From Sabethes cyaneus (lineage: Eukaryota; Arthropoda; Insecta; Diptera; Culicidae): 64,000 nucleotides of DNA. The notes beneath the pieces are model-generated. The model had not been told where the DNA came from and ran no database searches. It saw only the letters and a list, made by a program, of their open reading frames with translations. The stretch spans positions 22,332,268 to 22,396,267 of the forward strand of contig NC_071355.1 of NCBI RefSeq assembly GCF_943734655.1, given 5' to 3'. Of this stretch, positions 20,250-32,200 are shown piece after piece (the first letter of the stretch is position 1; every line of letters begins with the position of its first letter). Made by a program: the position numbers and the translations under genes.

Positions 20250-21114
20250 AGCTTTTCCTTACCAACCGGTAAGGAGATGACACCATGTAAGTTTCTGATT
20301 AGCCAAATCAATTTTTTTAATAATTGTCACTCTGTAGTGTTAATTTACCACTATCTTAACCAGAGACAATGTGATTTCTTCCCTTGAACCCTTTAAACAA
20401 TCCAGTTGAAATATTCGGACAAGCGACATCAACTCGATAATGTTGCCACTGGAAATCAAATGTAAGAAAAAGAATGAAATGTATGATTATACCATACATT
20501 ACTTTAATTCACAGTGTCAAACAGAAAACTTAAATCATCAGCATTATCATGATGTCTGATTTCGACCCCACGCTGCTCTAAATGACGGTTGTGCCAGATT
20601 GCTCATAATTTACACGATGCGAAGTTCTGCAATATGTAATGTAATGTAATGCTTTTGTAATGCTAACACTATGCTTTTTCCCTTCAGCACAAAGTAGCCA
20701 ATCCAATCGTTTCAGTTAATTTTAAACTTTCAAAATGGTTCTTTTCAGAACCATCATAACTGTCAATGAAGAGTATTATGATTTCCATTAGCAATCAATT
20801 TTCTCATAAGTGTTTTTAGTAAGGTGTGTCTAGATTGGCAACTAGTGGCATGCAATTGTTCCTAACAGTTGCTGATGTTTCCAAGTAACTATGGCGAAGT
20901 ACCACAAATGTGCAGGTGGCGACAGAAGCAGCATTGAGCAAAAACTAGCAACATATCGCATTCCCAACGTAGCCAAAATTGCCCATTCTAAACGCACCTT
21001 TACATTAACTTTGCGTAGTCCTACGTTGAATATGCGGTCGTGTCTTAAACACAACCCCTCTGATTTTTTATTCACTTGCAACCGGTGGTTGGTTCGCCTC
21101 AAGCAGGATTGAGG
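20250..21114. other. Noncoding stretch
   Basis: No gene recognised. A TAATG microsatellite-like run lies at about 20635-20665. At 20990-21070 there is a fragment (GCGTAGTCCTACGTTGA...ACACAACCCCTCTGATTTTT) that looks like a dispersed mosquito repeat. Confidence 0.35.
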
Positions 21115-22210
21115 TAATCCTCAATGGTTGCTCTCCAGAAAAGCAAGCAAAAGACGGAAGAAGACACAAAGAGAACAAACTTAAGAGAGCACGAAAGAAT
21201 ACGTGACAAAAACTTAACAAACGGGATAGAAAAACGAAAGAAAAAACATGACAGAATGGGAAGAAAAAACACATAAAAAGGAGAAAAACAGGTGGAAAAA
21301 AAGAAATTGAAAAGGAAGAAGAGGGAAAACGAAGACTTTACAGCAAAGAAAGGAAGAGAAAAGAAGAAAATAAAGAAAAGGCAAAAAGATAACAAGGAAC
21401 GAGAACAAAAATGATGATAAAGATAATAGGAAAGGAACAAAAAACCAGGACAAAAAATGGGATAGAAAATGAATGTGTTAAGAAGCGAAAAAATACGAAC
21501 ATCGGAACCGAAAAAGTCGAAACGGAACAGAAAATAACAGGACTCAGAAAAAGGACAAAAAACGGGACTGCAAAAGAAGAGAAAAAGAACAGAAAAAAAG
21601 GAAACAGCGAAAAAAATAAAAACGAGAAATAGGGAAAATGAGACAAGAAATGGGATACAGAATAAACGGAAACAATAGAAGGAAAAAGAAGAATTGTTGG
21701 AGGAAAAAAAGTCAATAAAGGAAATGTGGAAAATGAAAAAAAAGGGTCAAACGGGAAAAAGATGGAACAAAAATTGGGAAACATGAAATAAAACGGAAAA
21801 ACCGAGGAGAAACAGGAAAAAAGTGAGCCAACAACGTGACATCAAAAAGAGAAAAAACGGAACAGACGAAGACAAAAAAAGGAAACGCAAGAAAGGGAAA
21901 AAGAGATTAAAAAAGTCGCAATATGAGAAATAAAATACCAAAAAACGAGCAAAACCAATGAGGAAAATAAGACTGAAAATAACAAAAAAAAAAGAGACAG
22001 GACACGAAGAAAAACGGAACAATGAATCTGGAAACCCGGGACAAAAAAAAACGAAAAAAGATAGAGAAAAGACGGAAGGAAAGTGATAGCAAAAGCCAAG
22101 AAAACGGTACAGAAAAGAAGAAAAAATGGAACAAAAAGTGGAAAAACGCCACTGGAAAAGAAATAAAAAACGAAACAGAAAAGAGGTAAAATGTGAGAGA
22201 ATAAGACGAA
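21115..22210 (+). repeat. Polypurine low-complexity tract of about 1.1 kb
   Basis: The plus strand is overwhelmingly A and G, with scattered C and T, built from variants of GGAACAAAAAA, GGGAAAAAG and AAGAGAAAAAG. On the minus strand this yields several Phe/Leu/Ser-rich ORFs of 70-150 codons that look like membrane proteins. They are composition artefacts: they overlap in several frames and share no domain. The tract may be an expanded, decayed simple repeat. Confidence 0.85.
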
Positions 22211-22214
22211 AAAT

Positions 22215-22395
22215 GTTAATCCTAATTTCAAGGAAACTTTGTGTATAATTTCGTGCCCCGTCCGCTTTTTACTTGCACACTTCAAGTTCAAATTAGTACA
22301 AATTCAAGTCTAATTTAACATCCAATGTCAAGTTCAATTTCAAGTTCGGAAATATGTTCGATTTAAGGCCCAATTTCAAATCTAATTTGATTCGA
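22215..22395. repeat. Degenerate short tandem repeat (CAAGTTCAATTT-like)
   Basis: From 22275 to 22390 the motif family TTCAAGTTCAAATT, ATTTCAAGTTC and CAATTTCAAATCTAATTT recurs at irregular spacing of 12-20 bp. It separates the polypurine tract from an RTE relic. Confidence 0.55.
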
Positions 22396-22960
22396 CCCAT
22401 CCAGCGTTGCACGAATCAGCGTAATTAGTTTCGTCGGAAAACCATGTTCTAGCATTATTTGCCACAGCTCATTTCGTTTGACTGAATAGTACGCCGCCTT
22501 GAAGTCCATAAATAGATGATGAGTCTGCAAGTTGTACTCCCGGAACTTGTGTAGTAACTGACGCTCTCCACTAGCGGTCTCACTCTACAGAATATGATAC
22601 GCTAAAGCACTTTATAGGCAGAATTGAGTAATATTAAAGCCTCAATATTTTTACACTCGAGTCGATGTCCTTTTTTTTGGAAAATATGGCAAATGAGGCC
22701 ATCCAACCACTCCTCCAGCATTTGTTCTTTCTCCTAGATACTGACAATGATCCGGCGGATTACTTCGCACAGCCGCTTGGTTCCCGCAGGTGCAGTGAGC
22801 ATGCGACTCCTGGCCTGGTTGAGGAGTATAACCACTCCACCGGTAGTTTCTCCTCGAATACGAACGTATGACTGACATAATGACCCAACAATTTGCATAT
22901 CCCGCGCAAAGTTGTCGGGAGACAGCTTGTCAATCCTTCTCAATCTCTATCCTGTTCTTC
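22396..22960 (-). pseudogene. RTE reverse transcriptase relic
   Basis: The minus strand at 22580-22400 reads LLHKFREYNLQTHHLFMDFK, AAYYSVKRNELWQIMLEHGF and PTKLITLIRATLDGSNQI, close to the RT of the RTE copy at 58-60 kb. Upstream, 22830-22660 gives the preceding EAIHRI-type segment with EEQMLEEWLDGLICHIF, separated by a deletion. AAYYSV replaces AAYDSV, so the first catalytic Asp of the RT is lost. Confidence 0.75.
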
Positions 22961-23309
22961 GCCGTTCAACAGTACATGAAAATGTATCCAACGCCTTTGG
23001 GACAGGTTTTACAAACCTAATACAACGAACAGATCGAAAATCGTTTGAGATCATACAACGAAGTCAACTTTAGCATGGTTATTATAGAAGTTGGAATGGT
23101 CCGGTTCCAGATTCCAACGATCGTTTGATAGAACGCAATCCTCCGCCCCCGGAAGAACGTAATTCGACGCTGACGCGTCACAGTATAGTAGCCAGACACT
23201 TATGGAATCTGGTTCGGTTTTCCTCATCTGCCACTCGTTGGAACTCTGAGCAAGCTTGCACACTGAACATAGCTAAAGCTGAATACTTTACGCGAATGAG
23301 TATTATTTG

Positions 23310-23930
23310 AAAGAACAATCAACTATAGTTATTATCATGGCGAACGGACTCAAAGCGAAGTTCAAGCTGACTCCGAAAATATTCAGCGACCATTTCGTTT
23401 ATAGCGATGGTATAATAAAATGGTATCGGGTAGCCACATGTACTGAACATTGTTGGACAAATTCTTGCTGCAGCTGCTTGGTTGTCTTCTCAAATTATAA
23501 CCGGAAACTTCATCTCCTCGCCAATCCACTGTAATTGTTTTAATATCCATAGCTCCTGACCACTTTCCGCAAGAGATATATATATATTTTCAGCTTCGGT
23601 GGTTGAAAATGCCACACAAGACTGCTTCCGTGCTGCCCATGCGATTGGTGCTCTGCCAAGTTAAAACAGGAAACCGGTATTCAATTCGAAAACTAGACTC
23701 GACAAGCAGCCCAATCGTGGCTCTTGCCCATTTGTCCCCATCTTCCTATTCTAAAAGTTCCGCTTCAATGCCTTGAACCGTATCTGTTCCGAGTCGCCCC
23801 GCACGTCGCTGACTAGGCTCCACAAACTTCCACAGCTTCTCGCGTACCAATACTTCGAACCTTCAGCCAGAATAATTCACGTCGTTAAGTTTTTTGATTG
23901 ATATTTTTCCAATTTTGTTTCAGTTGTCAA
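23310..23930 (-). pseudogene. Ty1/copia polymerase relic (RT-RNase H)
   Basis: The minus strand shows a piece resembling the copia RT start (KLWKFVEPSQR), then LTWQSTNRMGST, an FSTTEAE-type RNase H motif in a shifted frame (FNHRS), LAESGQELWILKQLQWIGEE and a decayed EDNQAAA motif. Order and motifs are those of copia RNase H. Several frameshifts and an in-frame TGA are present. Confidence 0.6.
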
Positions 23931-24370
23931 AAATTTTCTTCTCGCTCTTCAAGGCAGACTTGATATATCTTAGTTCTTCAGCAGTAGCCCATAGCCTCCT
24001 AAGAAAGCAAGAAAAACGCGTCTGCTTGAACCCAACTGAATGCGTAAAGAATGAGTTTATTATTTGAAAGAATGGTTAATATTATGGCTTGCTATTTCCG
24101 TTGTTCCTTTTACAACTTCCTTTTCGAGAAGCTCATCTTTATCGGTATTGAGCCACCTCAGGCCTGGAAACAAACGCTGAGTTGGCATGGTTGCAGTTGG
24201 CAGCTGCACGAAAAGCAAACATGCAAGAAAAACGACCAGTGCAACCCAAATAACCAAAGTGTATAATAGCCGCGCGTAATGCGCCATGCGTGATAAAATA
24301 ATTATACGAAAATTGATATTGAAAAATTTTCCGAGGCTGGACAAATGATTCAGTGAGCAAATTCGACGCA

Positions 24371-25048
24371 ATGGAGGCAGTTCTGTGGTTGCTGATCAGC
24401 ATATTCCCTACTCCGTCTTTTGCTGGCCTGACAAAGGACAAAATTCCCGTAGACTTTTCTGCGTGGAACACAACACGTCCCTACCAAGTCCGGATGACGA
24501 AACTATTGTGCGTGGAACAGCCTTACAAGCATACCGAGGTTCATGCTTGCAGCATTAAACTTCAGCGAGGCAAGCCAGCTCTAATGGATTTTTGCTTCAC
24601 ATTTACTAAACCGTTGAATGCAATACATTTGGTATTCACCACAAACTACAAGTATACCACCTATCAGCCGTTGCTGATGCAGCTAGAAATCGAATTGTGC
24701 GAGTATTTTCGAAAGGACTGGGGCAAAGGGACCAACAAAATTGCCGACTTTCTCGTTAATGCTGCCTCCTCGCAAGTGACCTGGATCGGACAGTGTCCAT
24801 ATTATGTACGATCACCTACCTTAGAAATGTACCTAACTTCCCCGGGCCAATAATTTTTCTTTCTTTTAAAGGGTCCATACAACGTTACCAACTTCGAACT
24901 ACGAAGCAACCTACTGCCGCAATTCCTGCCGGCTGGCGATTATCGGTTCGATCTGCGATTCCACGACGCCGACAACGGCACGTTGATTTATTTGCAGATT
25001 TTCTGCAACGTTAGAGCCAAGGGCATTTTCGATCTGTCGATGGGATAA
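24371..25048 (+). CDS. DUF1091 (CheB/ML-like) secreted protein, copy 3
   Basis: Exon 1 is 24371-24805 (435 nt) and exon 2 is 24872-25048 (177 nt), giving 203 residues. The ATG at 24371 is chosen because it opens a signal peptide (MEAVLWLLISIFPTPSFA); in-frame sequence further upstream has no ATG. The core has VDFSAWNTTRPYQVRMTKLL, HACSIKLQRGKPALMDFCFT, MQLEIELCEYFRKDWGKG and QCPYY, then in exon 2 NVTNFELRSNLLPQFLPAGD and FCNVRAKGIFDLSMG. The 66-nt intron (GTACGA to AAAG) lies after CPYY in phase 0, as in the other copies. AATAAA lies about 115 nt past the stop. It is more diverged than copies 1 and 2, so it is an older duplicate. Expected to be secreted; ligand unknown. Confidence 0.87.
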
Positions 25049-25164
25049 TATCCGTAATGATCCGTAATGCGAATAATTTATCTTATAGGTACCTACCCAA
25101 CGTTTCAATTTGTTTGCAATTCTTTTTATAAATTTATCACATGTTTTATCACATTTTTCACATC

Positions 25165-25170
25165 AATAAA
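25165..25170 (+). terminator. Candidate poly(A) signal of DUF1091 copy 3
   Basis: AATAAA within CATCAATAAACGA, about 115 nt downstream of the stop codon and in the sense orientation. Confidence 0.55.
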
Positions 25171-26213
25171 CGATATTCTTCAAATTTTCGTTTCATTCGT
25201 TCGAAAAACAAAGACGGATTACTATAGCAACCACAGCAGATTTGAATCATCGAAGTAGGCTTGGTTGTCCGGAAAAACTATTTTCGATTTTCCCAAATTC
25301 GCGATTTCCGCGTTCCCAGTTGGAATGCCGACCATCAATAGGCAGTGTTGCCGATTATTTTTTTAACACAGCCAGCGCGCGGAGTGGCATTTCTCTATTC
25401 TTTCTAATCTTAAATCTTAATTCAAAATTTCGAAACATTTCGAATGTATTTGTCAGTTTCAGGGAAATTGTTTCAACCTATACGTTACCGCTAGCCTAAT
25501 ACGTTCACTTTTGTCTATTTTTATGCAGTTTTTAATCTGCTTTTTTTCAAACTTGGAACTTACTAGTATTTACTATTTACAATTTTTATACCTTCTAGAA
25601 ATTTTTTTGTCTTCTTTTCTATTGTTAAGTAATAATAGGTAAGAGATAATAGATATAGAACTGCATCCGTGTCGCGAGGGAGAGCAATTGTTCGAATGTA
25701 CAATCAATTACATTTTACGGGTACGGGAGGTTGGAAAATTTTTGCTTTTTCGTACAGGTTTTGCGTTTCTGGCCAACAACAAAGACGGACAGTAGTATCC
25801 CGTTTGGAGGGAGGCCGTCAGAGAATTCATCACATTTTCTTTTTCATCGCATGCTCATTAAAAGGATAATGATTTTTACTTCAAACGATTCGCTCAATAA
25901 TTAAGGAACCTAAACACCACTTGCTTCTTCTCTTCTTACACCTACGAGTGATCATAATTTACTATATTTTTGCTGTCTCGTTTTTTTTTGTTACTCTAAA
26001 GTAAAAGCAAGACATTTTTATGTACAATTTTGCACTTTGTTTACGATTCTTCTGTGTCTCAGAACACTATTGCTGAGACAAAATCCATATGCGTTAACAT
26101 CACCAGCGGATAGGAAGAGGAAAAAATATAAGCTTTATGTTCTAAACTAATACTTCCTACCTGTAGTGATTTTTAGTTGTAGCAGTCGCCCTACGGTTTT
26201 ATCACACGAAATT
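25171..26213. other. Noncoding; includes probable ClpX 3' UTR
   Basis: AT-rich sequence with no recognised gene or repeat. The part nearest 26213 should be the 3' untranslated region of the minus-strand ClpX gene. A clear AATAAA on the minus strand was not identified. Confidence 0.4.
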
Positions 26214-29200
26214 TCATTGCTTCACACGGAGCTTGGTGTTTTCCTCCTCTTCCGGTGCCTGAGAACTGTTGTTGCTGTTGGGTGTGTCTGGATCACAGCT
26301 CGCTGAATTCGGTTGATTCCGGCGAATGTAGGTCGGTTCCGCGTGACCCCGCACGCAATCCTCATTAATGTGAACGGTCTTGACATCCGAGCCGGGTACC
26401 TCGAACATTGGCTCCAACAGAAGTGTTTCCTAAAATGAGAATTGAGTAATTATGTATGCATTTCAATAGCACAGCTTCAAATTTTTGTTTCCCCTCACCA
26501 TTATGGCCCTCAGACCGCGAGCACCGGTTTGCCTTTCCATTGCCAGACGAGCAATCTGTACGAGTGCATCTTCCGTGAAAGTAAGCTCCACCTGGTCCAT
26601 ACTGAGCAGAGCTTTGTACTGTGGCACGAGAGCATTGCGGGGTTCCGTGAGAATGCGAACCAACATTTCCACGTCCAAACTGTGGAACGGAACCAGAACC
26701 GGAAACCGTCCAACAAATTCCTGTGGAGACAGAAAAACATTGTTAGGTACATCGTCGGACGTTTCATTGTTTCTGTTCAAATATTTATAAGCATAGTAAA
26801 TCATAGCAACCACTGTTATCTAGTTGAATAAAATTTTCACTCTTGCTCAAATGGACTAAACCAAACGGATCTCGCAATTGGTCATAGGCCTAGAACTGGC
26901 CATATCCGAAAAAGAAAATATTGTCCCAAGGAGACGGAACCAGTAATGGACGTGCTAGCAGTGCAGTGGAAGCGGTGCAGTTGGACGTATCGATGCAGAC
27001 CTGAAGGGTCGTAAAAATTACACCACTTGGGCCATCGCCATGGAAGTGACGCTCATCCGAGAAGGATCTTGTATATTTATTCGGGATGAGATAGAGGCAG
27101 AAATTTACGAAAAAAGCGAAATCGATGGGCTTCACCATATTCACTTCCAGCTGCTATTACGTGGCAAGCGTGTAAATTGCTATGCGATCTATAGACCGCC
27201 GTCGTTCGAAGGGAAACGTTTTCTCTCTGAGTTAGAACGAACTCCAATGCAGCCAATGCTAGTGGCCAAGAAAGTATCTTGGCTGGTAACACTGCAGTAA
27301 CGAGACCGGCCAGCAACACTATACTGGATCATGTAGTCTGTAGTGAATCGCTGGCCAGTAAAATCGTCAATGAAACCATTTTCAACGACCTAAGTGGTCA
27401 CTGCTTGATTTCCTCAAGCTTTGAAATACGAGCGAGAGTAAAAGAGTAAAAGAGAGTGGATGACATTTGATTTGTGGAAATTAATACAAATTAAGGAGAA
27501 CGCACTGAAATCCGAACGACGCAATCCCAACAACCAAGGATTAAACGATCTTTAGACGCACATTTCCAAAAAAGAACACTAAAAAGCTGCCTGTAAAAGG
27601 AACTATTACGCCAATCTTCTGTCTAATGCAGATCAAAAGTCAGCCTGGAAACTTATAAATGGTGTTTTGGGAAAGCAGCAGTCGCGCATCTTCCTGAAAG
27701 AAAAACACAGGAATGGAAACACCATCTCGAATAGGACTGAAATTCGCCAGGCTTTTAATGATTTTTTCTGCGGAATTAGGCGGAATTGCGGAATTCGTGG
27801 AGAGCATCTGCGACCTGTAGGATACCTGTTTATTGATTTGAAAAAGGCCTTTGATACTTAATAGACCTGGGTTTGCTAATTGATAAACTGGATGTTTATG
27901 GAATTAGAGGGATCACAAAATCGCTCATTAAAACCTTCCTCACAAAAAGAACTCCTAGTTCGTGTCTGTTGTAGACTGCTCGCTGGGAACGGTGCCTACG
28001 GGTGTGCCCCAAGGTAGCAATCTGGGACCAATATTGTTTCTAATATTTATCAACGATCTAGCCAAACTGAACCTCCGCGGAAAGTTGCGTCTCTTTGCCA
28101 ATGATACATCAATTTTCTACCAAGGAAATGATTGTGCTACAATACAGCTTCAACGATTTTTTTGCAACCAACCTGCTATCGATGAATCTATCGAAAACCA
28201 AATATATGCGAATTCATTCACCCCGCCGATCTCTACCATAGCGAGTTCCAATTGTAGTCAATGATGAAGTTATCAAGAAAGTACAGGATTTCCCATTTCT
28301 TGGTTTAACGTTAGATAGCAAGATGAACTGGAACGCACACGTTGAATCGCTAAAGCGGAAGTTATCGTCCTTGTGTGGGATTTTGAGGAAGGTTTCCTCC
28401 TTCCTGCCCATAACCACGTTAAAAACGCTATATTTTTCACTGATTCACTCCCGACTCCAATATCTGGTTGCCAATTGGGGACTTGCCTGTAAGTCACTAC
28501 GAGAACTCCAGGTGATACAAAACAGATGCCTAAAAGCTGTTTTCAGAAACCCCATTATGTACCTCACAAGACTGCTATATCAGAATCCTGATGATTCAAT
28601 GTTACCAATCCGGGCACTACAAGAGTTCTAAATGTTGGTTTACTTGCGGAATACGCTTGCTGAATCCTCTTCGATATCGAGTAGAATGCACGAAAGTCGC
28701 TCCAGTAGACAAATGGGCCACCTTTACCTCCAACCGCTGCACGTCGCCAAACATCACCATTCGTCGCCGCCCACCATCAATGACTGAAGGATAGTAAGTC
28801 GAAACGTCCGCGGAAAGCATCATAGTTTTTATTTTCACCGAAAAAATCAACTAAAGTGATACATAAAATTCACGGTGATGTACTCTACCAATAGAATAAC
28901 CAGAATAACTATCAACTATAGTTCGATCCTCGATGCTAAGGGTACTAAGGAAGCCTGGGAGAAGTTAGTTACGTTATGTTTTTCGAGACAACACGGTCAG
29001 CTTGCTGGAATTGGTTTCAAGGTCGATGATTCATGGCTTGCGGCGTTGTTGCTTATGGGACTTTCGGAACACTATAAGCTCATGATTATGAGACTTGAAG
29101 CATCAGATACTCAGTTGACGTCTGACGCTATGAAGGCTAAAATTCGGCAAGATGTAAACTGCAGCTACTCGCATAACAGTCCCATTTATAAAGGAAACTC

Positions 29201-32200
29201 CATAGAAAATGGGACTGTTATGCGAGTAGCGGCAGCAAACGTGCACACAATAAGTTTTGAAAAACATACACACGATTTTCAGCATAAAGTTGTATAGCTG
29301 TATGTAACTGGTCGCGCTCAATCGGATGCTATCGTATTGAAATACCTATATAAGTGTATCGCTCAAAATTATTCCTCAGTGCGTATATCGCCTCCAAGAT
29401 GGTACGGATAAGCGGCTTTTGCGCGTCGAATACGATTTTGTTGGATACATATCAGTACGTAACTCTTATTTGCAATCTAATTATACATATGAAAATGCTG
29501 ACTGGGAACTTGTTTCCTTTCAGAAGTTGCAGTAATTTCCTAGTTGAAGGGTTGCTAGATTTATTGCACCCCTTGAATTCAGTCGGTCCGCTGTAAATGC
29601 CTTCTCTAGATGGTAGCCGACTTGTAATGCCTTTTATTGATGGTGCAAGCAGGAAAGTATTTTTGTAGTTTTTAAAAACCCAAAAACCCCCAGGACGAAA
29701 GCTAAAAATTCTAAATCTTCGGAGTACGCCAAGTATACACACACCTCAAAGCGTTGATCTCCGCTTCTAGCAATTCTGCCAACCTATCTGGTGATCCAGG
29801 TTCAGGACCCTCTCAAGAACTTTCGTATCCGATTGCTCAGGATGTTCTTTCCCTAACAACATTCTAACAGAATGTCCGTAGATTATGAACGAAAACCAAG
29901 GATTTCGCATGGCACTCTCCTCTAGCGATTATGACGTCATCGCGCTAACTGAAACCTAGCTTAGCAGTGTTAAACTCTGAGTTCTCGTCCGACTACAAAA
30001 TTACGGTCTAGACGGAAGATTCCTCTACATCTCAGCTACTGCGGGGCGGTGGGGTGGCGTGCTGATAATCGCATTGGGTGACCACAATCTGCCTACCCGA
30101 GTAGGGTTTAGAGCAAATTGAAAACAAAATTTGATATCTTGATGTAACGGATTTTGAATACTCGGTGTGATTTCATTTTGGTCGACTTAGCGGTTAAAAT
30201 ATCAAAATTGATTGCAAAAATTCCACGCCGTGAAATTAAATTGAATACTACTTTTGCTATCAAAAATATCAAACGGAATACTAATCTTGCTGTCACACAA
30301 TATTAATAGGGAAGCAGAATTAGTTATCATTTTACTATCACATCATCATCATTTTGCTATCGTCATATAATTTGAACCAACCATTTTACTAGAAAAAAAA
30401 TTAAGTGAAAATAGATTAATTTAAATATTGAAGGTTTATTTACATCATATATAGAATCTGCCAACACATTTTCTTTCAATAAAAATGAAAGCAAAATGAT
30501 AGCAAAGTATGATACATCATAAGTGCCATTTTGAGTTGGTAACAAAACATGTTTTCTAGTTGATATCAACAGCAAAATATGTAATAATTTTGATAAGCTT
30601 TTGTTGTCAATCCTTGCTCGGGCCTATAGGCTTCAGTGGCAATTTGGCGCGGACGTACATTCTTATTTTCCGATCGACGCTTCGTCTGAACAAGAAATGT
30701 AGGATGTACATAATGCGAATGATTATGTACTTGACCCGGCTTTCCTAAGCAACACTGACAAGATCGAACTTTTCGAATCACCCTGTGGAATTTTAAATAG
30801 TATATCGTCAGTATATAGTAAGAGTATAGAAAGGAGAAGACAGCTAGATGCAATATACATTGACTTCTGAGATGCTTGGGCTTACCAAACTGGACGTCAC
30901 TGTGGATCCAATCTTATCTTACCGAACGCTCCGCTTTTGTCAGTATCAAAGGGTATCAATTCGTCTTGTTTCAAGATACCATCTGGCGTACCCCAAGGTA
31001 GCCATCTAGGGTTTTTAATATTTGTACTTTTCGTTAATAAGCTGGACAGCCTTTGAAGAAGCTGATCTAAGCTGACTTAGCGATGACTTAAAGATATTCC
31101 GTGAAATTTAAACCAGACTTGACTGCTGTACTCTCCAATCCTTTGGCCGACTACGTGAGCCCCGGCAAAACGAATACTTTATCGCCGAGTGCAGACCATA
31201 AAGGACGTGGGCGTTACTATTGATTCCAAAGTCAGATTTAACGAACACATTTTAACGATCACTGCTAAGGCCTTCGCAATGCTTGGTTTCGTGAAAAGAA
31301 ACACCAACACATTCCAGGATATCTATTTTGGAGTACGCAGTTGTTGTGTGAGCACCATATTAGGCTATGCTTATCAACAGGACAGAGACCATCCAAAAGA
31401 ATTTTTTGATATATCTTCTGCCCTGGAAGAATGCCGCAAAGCCATCTGCCTACGAGGAACGTTGCAAGCTTATTGAGCTGCATTCGTTAGCTGCCAGAAG
31501 AAAATTACTGCAAAGATTTTTGTCTTCGGATTACAGAGTGTAGATGTCGATTGCAGCTCTCTCTTAGGCCAGGTATAAGCATTCATGTTCCCCGAAGGCA
31601 GCTCCGAAATCGTATCCCACTCTAGCGGGTCTTTCAGCGCCCAATGGGAATTGGAGGCTGTACTGGCTTTGAGGAGCAAGGCGATATCAGAACAGATCAA
31701 CGATACTGGTCGCAGTGATGAGTCCATACAGGAAAAAAGGAAGCTGCCGAAGTAGTTCAGGCGAATCGACTTCCGAGGTGATGATCTTAGTTGCAAAGAG
31801 GAGAGCTTGTGCAATAAATTTTCTCCTTTCTCCTTTCGCACTTCAACGAAGTGCGTAGCAAACAAACATGCGATCTCTACATAGTTGCAAGTAGTCGCAA
31901 TCATCGGTACTGTTAATGATGTTGTATATTTTGACGTCGTCGGCGTAAACCAGGCGGCATCCGGATGGCATTATGACAGAAAGTTCGTTGATAAATAGCG
32001 AGAACAAGAGAGGACCAAGATTACTACCCTGGGGGACGCCCGAAACATTCGTAAACACCACAGAGCAGGAAGCTCTGATCTTAACGCAAAGCGTTCGGTT
32101 TATCAAATAGGATCTGAACCAGGCATTCAGGTATCTTTGGATTCCAAGTTTCTCTAGTTTGCTTAACAGAATTTCGTGATCCACTCGATCAAATGCTGCC

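Noticed and set aside
21099..22291. Several Phe/Leu-rich minus-strand ORFs of 70-150 codons that look like membrane proteins
   Set aside because: They arise from the polypurine tract; overlapping frames are all open and none has a domain or a normal composition.
28960..29300. CRISPR-like or attenuator hairpin at 29164-29230
   Set aside because: It is a single palindrome in a mosquito intron, with no spacer-repeat series and no bacterial context.
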